Position numbers and translations under genes: made by a program. Shown piece after piece: positions 12,594 through 13,187 of a DNA stretch of 13,187 nucleotides. The first letter of the stretch is position 1, and each line of letters opens with the position of its first letter. Below the pieces are notes generated by a model that was given only the letters and a program-made list of their open reading frames with translations, did no database searches and had not been told where the DNA came from. Source of the stretch: Candidatus Saccharimonadales bacterium. Lineage in GTDB: Bacteria; Patescibacteriota; Saccharimonadia; Saccharimonadales; UBA4665. The DNA lies in assembly GCA_025450135.1 (NCBI GenBank), contig JANWHZ010000054.1, positions 1-13,187 on the forward strand, read 5' to 3'.

Positions 12594-12742
12594 TAGGATT
12601 TACCTCCCTTCTTATTTTCGCTTTCGGTTTTGCTGCCACGGTAATTGTCGGTGCGCTTAAGAAGGGCGACATATGCCCTTACATTACGCGCATCCTTAGC
12701 GGCTTTTGCGGCAGCTTTGCTTTTAGCTTTTGGATCGGCCAT
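12593..12742 (-). CDS. Small basic Ala/Lys-rich protein, 49 residues
   Basis: I chose ATG 12742 (MADPKAKSKAAAKAAKDARN) because AGAAAGGA lies upstream and the longer alternative would need a GTG inside the repeated element. The first half is an Ala/Lys helix like DNA-binding tails; the rest is polar and charged (NYRGSKTESENKKGGKS). It is the first gene after copy 2 of the 209-bp element, so it opens the long structural operon. A nucleic-acid-binding or regulatory role is plausible but unproven. No clear sigma-70 promoter is visible in the 80 bp upstream. Confidence 0.6.
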   Translation of the reverse strand: MADPKAKSKAAAKAAKDARNVRAYVALLKRTDNYRGSKTESENKKGGKS

Positions 12743-12821
12743 GGCCAGAATATTCCTTTCTAGAATCATTCGGTAATGGAGTCTAATGACATTGGTAATA
12801 TCCACCCCATCTTTCGTAGTT

Positions 12822-13030
12822 ATGTTCGATGATACACGCACTGTGATCGCCAGCTCACTTATTTGTAAACATGCCCTGTATGGCTCTGAGAGCCATCCTA
12901 AGAGGTCTACATAGGGTGTTAGGTACTACCACCCCAACCCTATTTCGTTATGGATTTGTGCTGGTCAAAGCCTTTTTTCGAGTACCTGTTCTAGGAACTC
13001 ATATTGATACGATTTCGAATATCTGTTCAC
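12822..13030. repeat. 209-bp intergenic direct repeat, copy 2
   Basis: This copy aligns without gaps to 2092-2300 (see copy 1). Its right end reaches the stop codon of the upstream gene (13027-13029), and its left end lies about 80 bp before the first gene of the structural operon. The palindrome (12880-12896), the 7-bp inverted repeat (12911-12943) and GTTC-3-GAAC (12988-12998) are intact. The GTATC/GATAC pair survives as a G-U pair if the minus strand is transcribed (12982-13010). The placement suggests a control region between transcription blocks. Confidence 0.85.
12880..12896. promoter_or_regulatory. Perfect palindrome, candidate operator (copy 2)
   Basis: The 17 bp is identical to the copy-1 site at 2150-2166. 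The bases just left of it (plus strand) differ between copies, so conservation is centred on the dyad and the block to its right. It is located about 140 bp upstream of the first gene of the structural operon. Confidence 0.45.
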
Positions 13031-13187
13031 GGCTTTGCATCCACAATACAGATCTTATCCTCATGCAAATAAAGGAATTGGTATTTCTGCAATTTGGGCA
13101 CTACTTCCACAACAGTAGCGGCCTTTTCTCCGGCACTTCCAACTTGCATATAACGGTAAAGCATTCTTTGGTCGCCGCCTTTACCAA
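13027..13187 (-). CDS. C-terminal end of an unidentified protein (runs off the right edge)
   Basis: One minus-strand frame is open from the right edge to a TGA at 13027-13029. The visible end includes DQRMLYRYMQVGSAGEKAAT and finishes YLHEDKICIVDAKP, mixing helix and beta strands. Only about 52 residues are seen. In related viruses a packaging ATPase can lie near the capsid genes, but no Walker motif is in this fragment and the identity cannot be settled. Its stop codon lies inside the end of the copy-2 repeat. Confidence 0.55.
   Translation of the reverse strand, partial: GKGGDQRMLYRYMQVGSAGEKAATVVEVVPKLQKYQFLYLHEDKICIVDAKP

Noticed and set aside
12593..12841. Longer 82-residue version of the first structural-operon gene
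   Set aside because: It would start at a GTG inside the repeated element with no ribosome binding site. The internal ATG at 12742 has AGAAAGGA upstream.
2092..13030. The paired repeats as attL/attR of an integrated element
   Set aside because: At 85% identity over 209 bp they are too diverged for fresh attachment sites. No integrase or tRNA is nearby, and both copies lie inside phage-like sequence.

Overview
The window looks like most of the virion-structure region of a tailless, internal-membrane bacteriophage of the tectivirus type (PRD1/Bam35-like, double jelly-roll capsid), probably infecting an actinobacterium. The case rests on four things. A 386-residue protein (10521-11681) has the size and motifs of a tectiviral major capsid protein. 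A dense set of small one- to three-pass membrane proteins surrounds it. There are two membrane-anchored peptidoglycan-cutting enzymes plus a separate amidase endolysin. No portal, terminase, tape measure or tail-tube gene is visible. The actinobacterial host is inferred from the resemblance of the lytic transglycosylase, spike and several small proteins to actinophage proteins. It is not proven, and the structural genes are AT-richer than a typical high-GC actinobacterium.

Every gene I can support is on the minus strand, so transcription runs right to left. From the right: the 3' end of an upstream gene (13027-13187); a 209-bp repeated intergenic element (copy 2, 12822-13030); a tightly packed structural and lysis operon (12742 down to 2305, about 24 genes, many overlapping as TAATG or ATGA); copy 1 of the same element (2092-2300); then a set of small unknown genes (1978 down to 1) that are more widely spaced, partly more GC-rich, carry near-consensus sigma-70 promoters and are separated by strong hairpins.

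Within the structural operon the order is: small cytoplasmic or zinc-binding proteins, a 147-residue unknown, the major capsid protein, three small membrane proteins, a 292-residue probable virion protein, a membrane-anchored protein with a fibronectin type III-like domain, a conserved multi-pass membrane protein, an NlpC/P60-type peptidase, a lytic transglycosylase, another membrane protein, two beta-rich probable spike or vertex proteins, a 501-residue receptor-binding spike, a holin-like protein, three small proteins, and the amidase endolysin. This suggests capsid and membrane assembly first, then entry enzymes and spikes, then lysis.

The most interesting non-coding signal is the 209-bp direct repeat. 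Its two copies are gapless, about 85% identical and exactly 10730 bp apart. Each sits just after a stop codon and before the first gene of the next transcription block. All the dyad arms examined are intact, one of them through a G-U pair. I could not identify a packaging ATPase or a DNA polymerase; both are expected in such a virus and would have to lie outside the window. All family assignments come from reading the sequence, with no database search.
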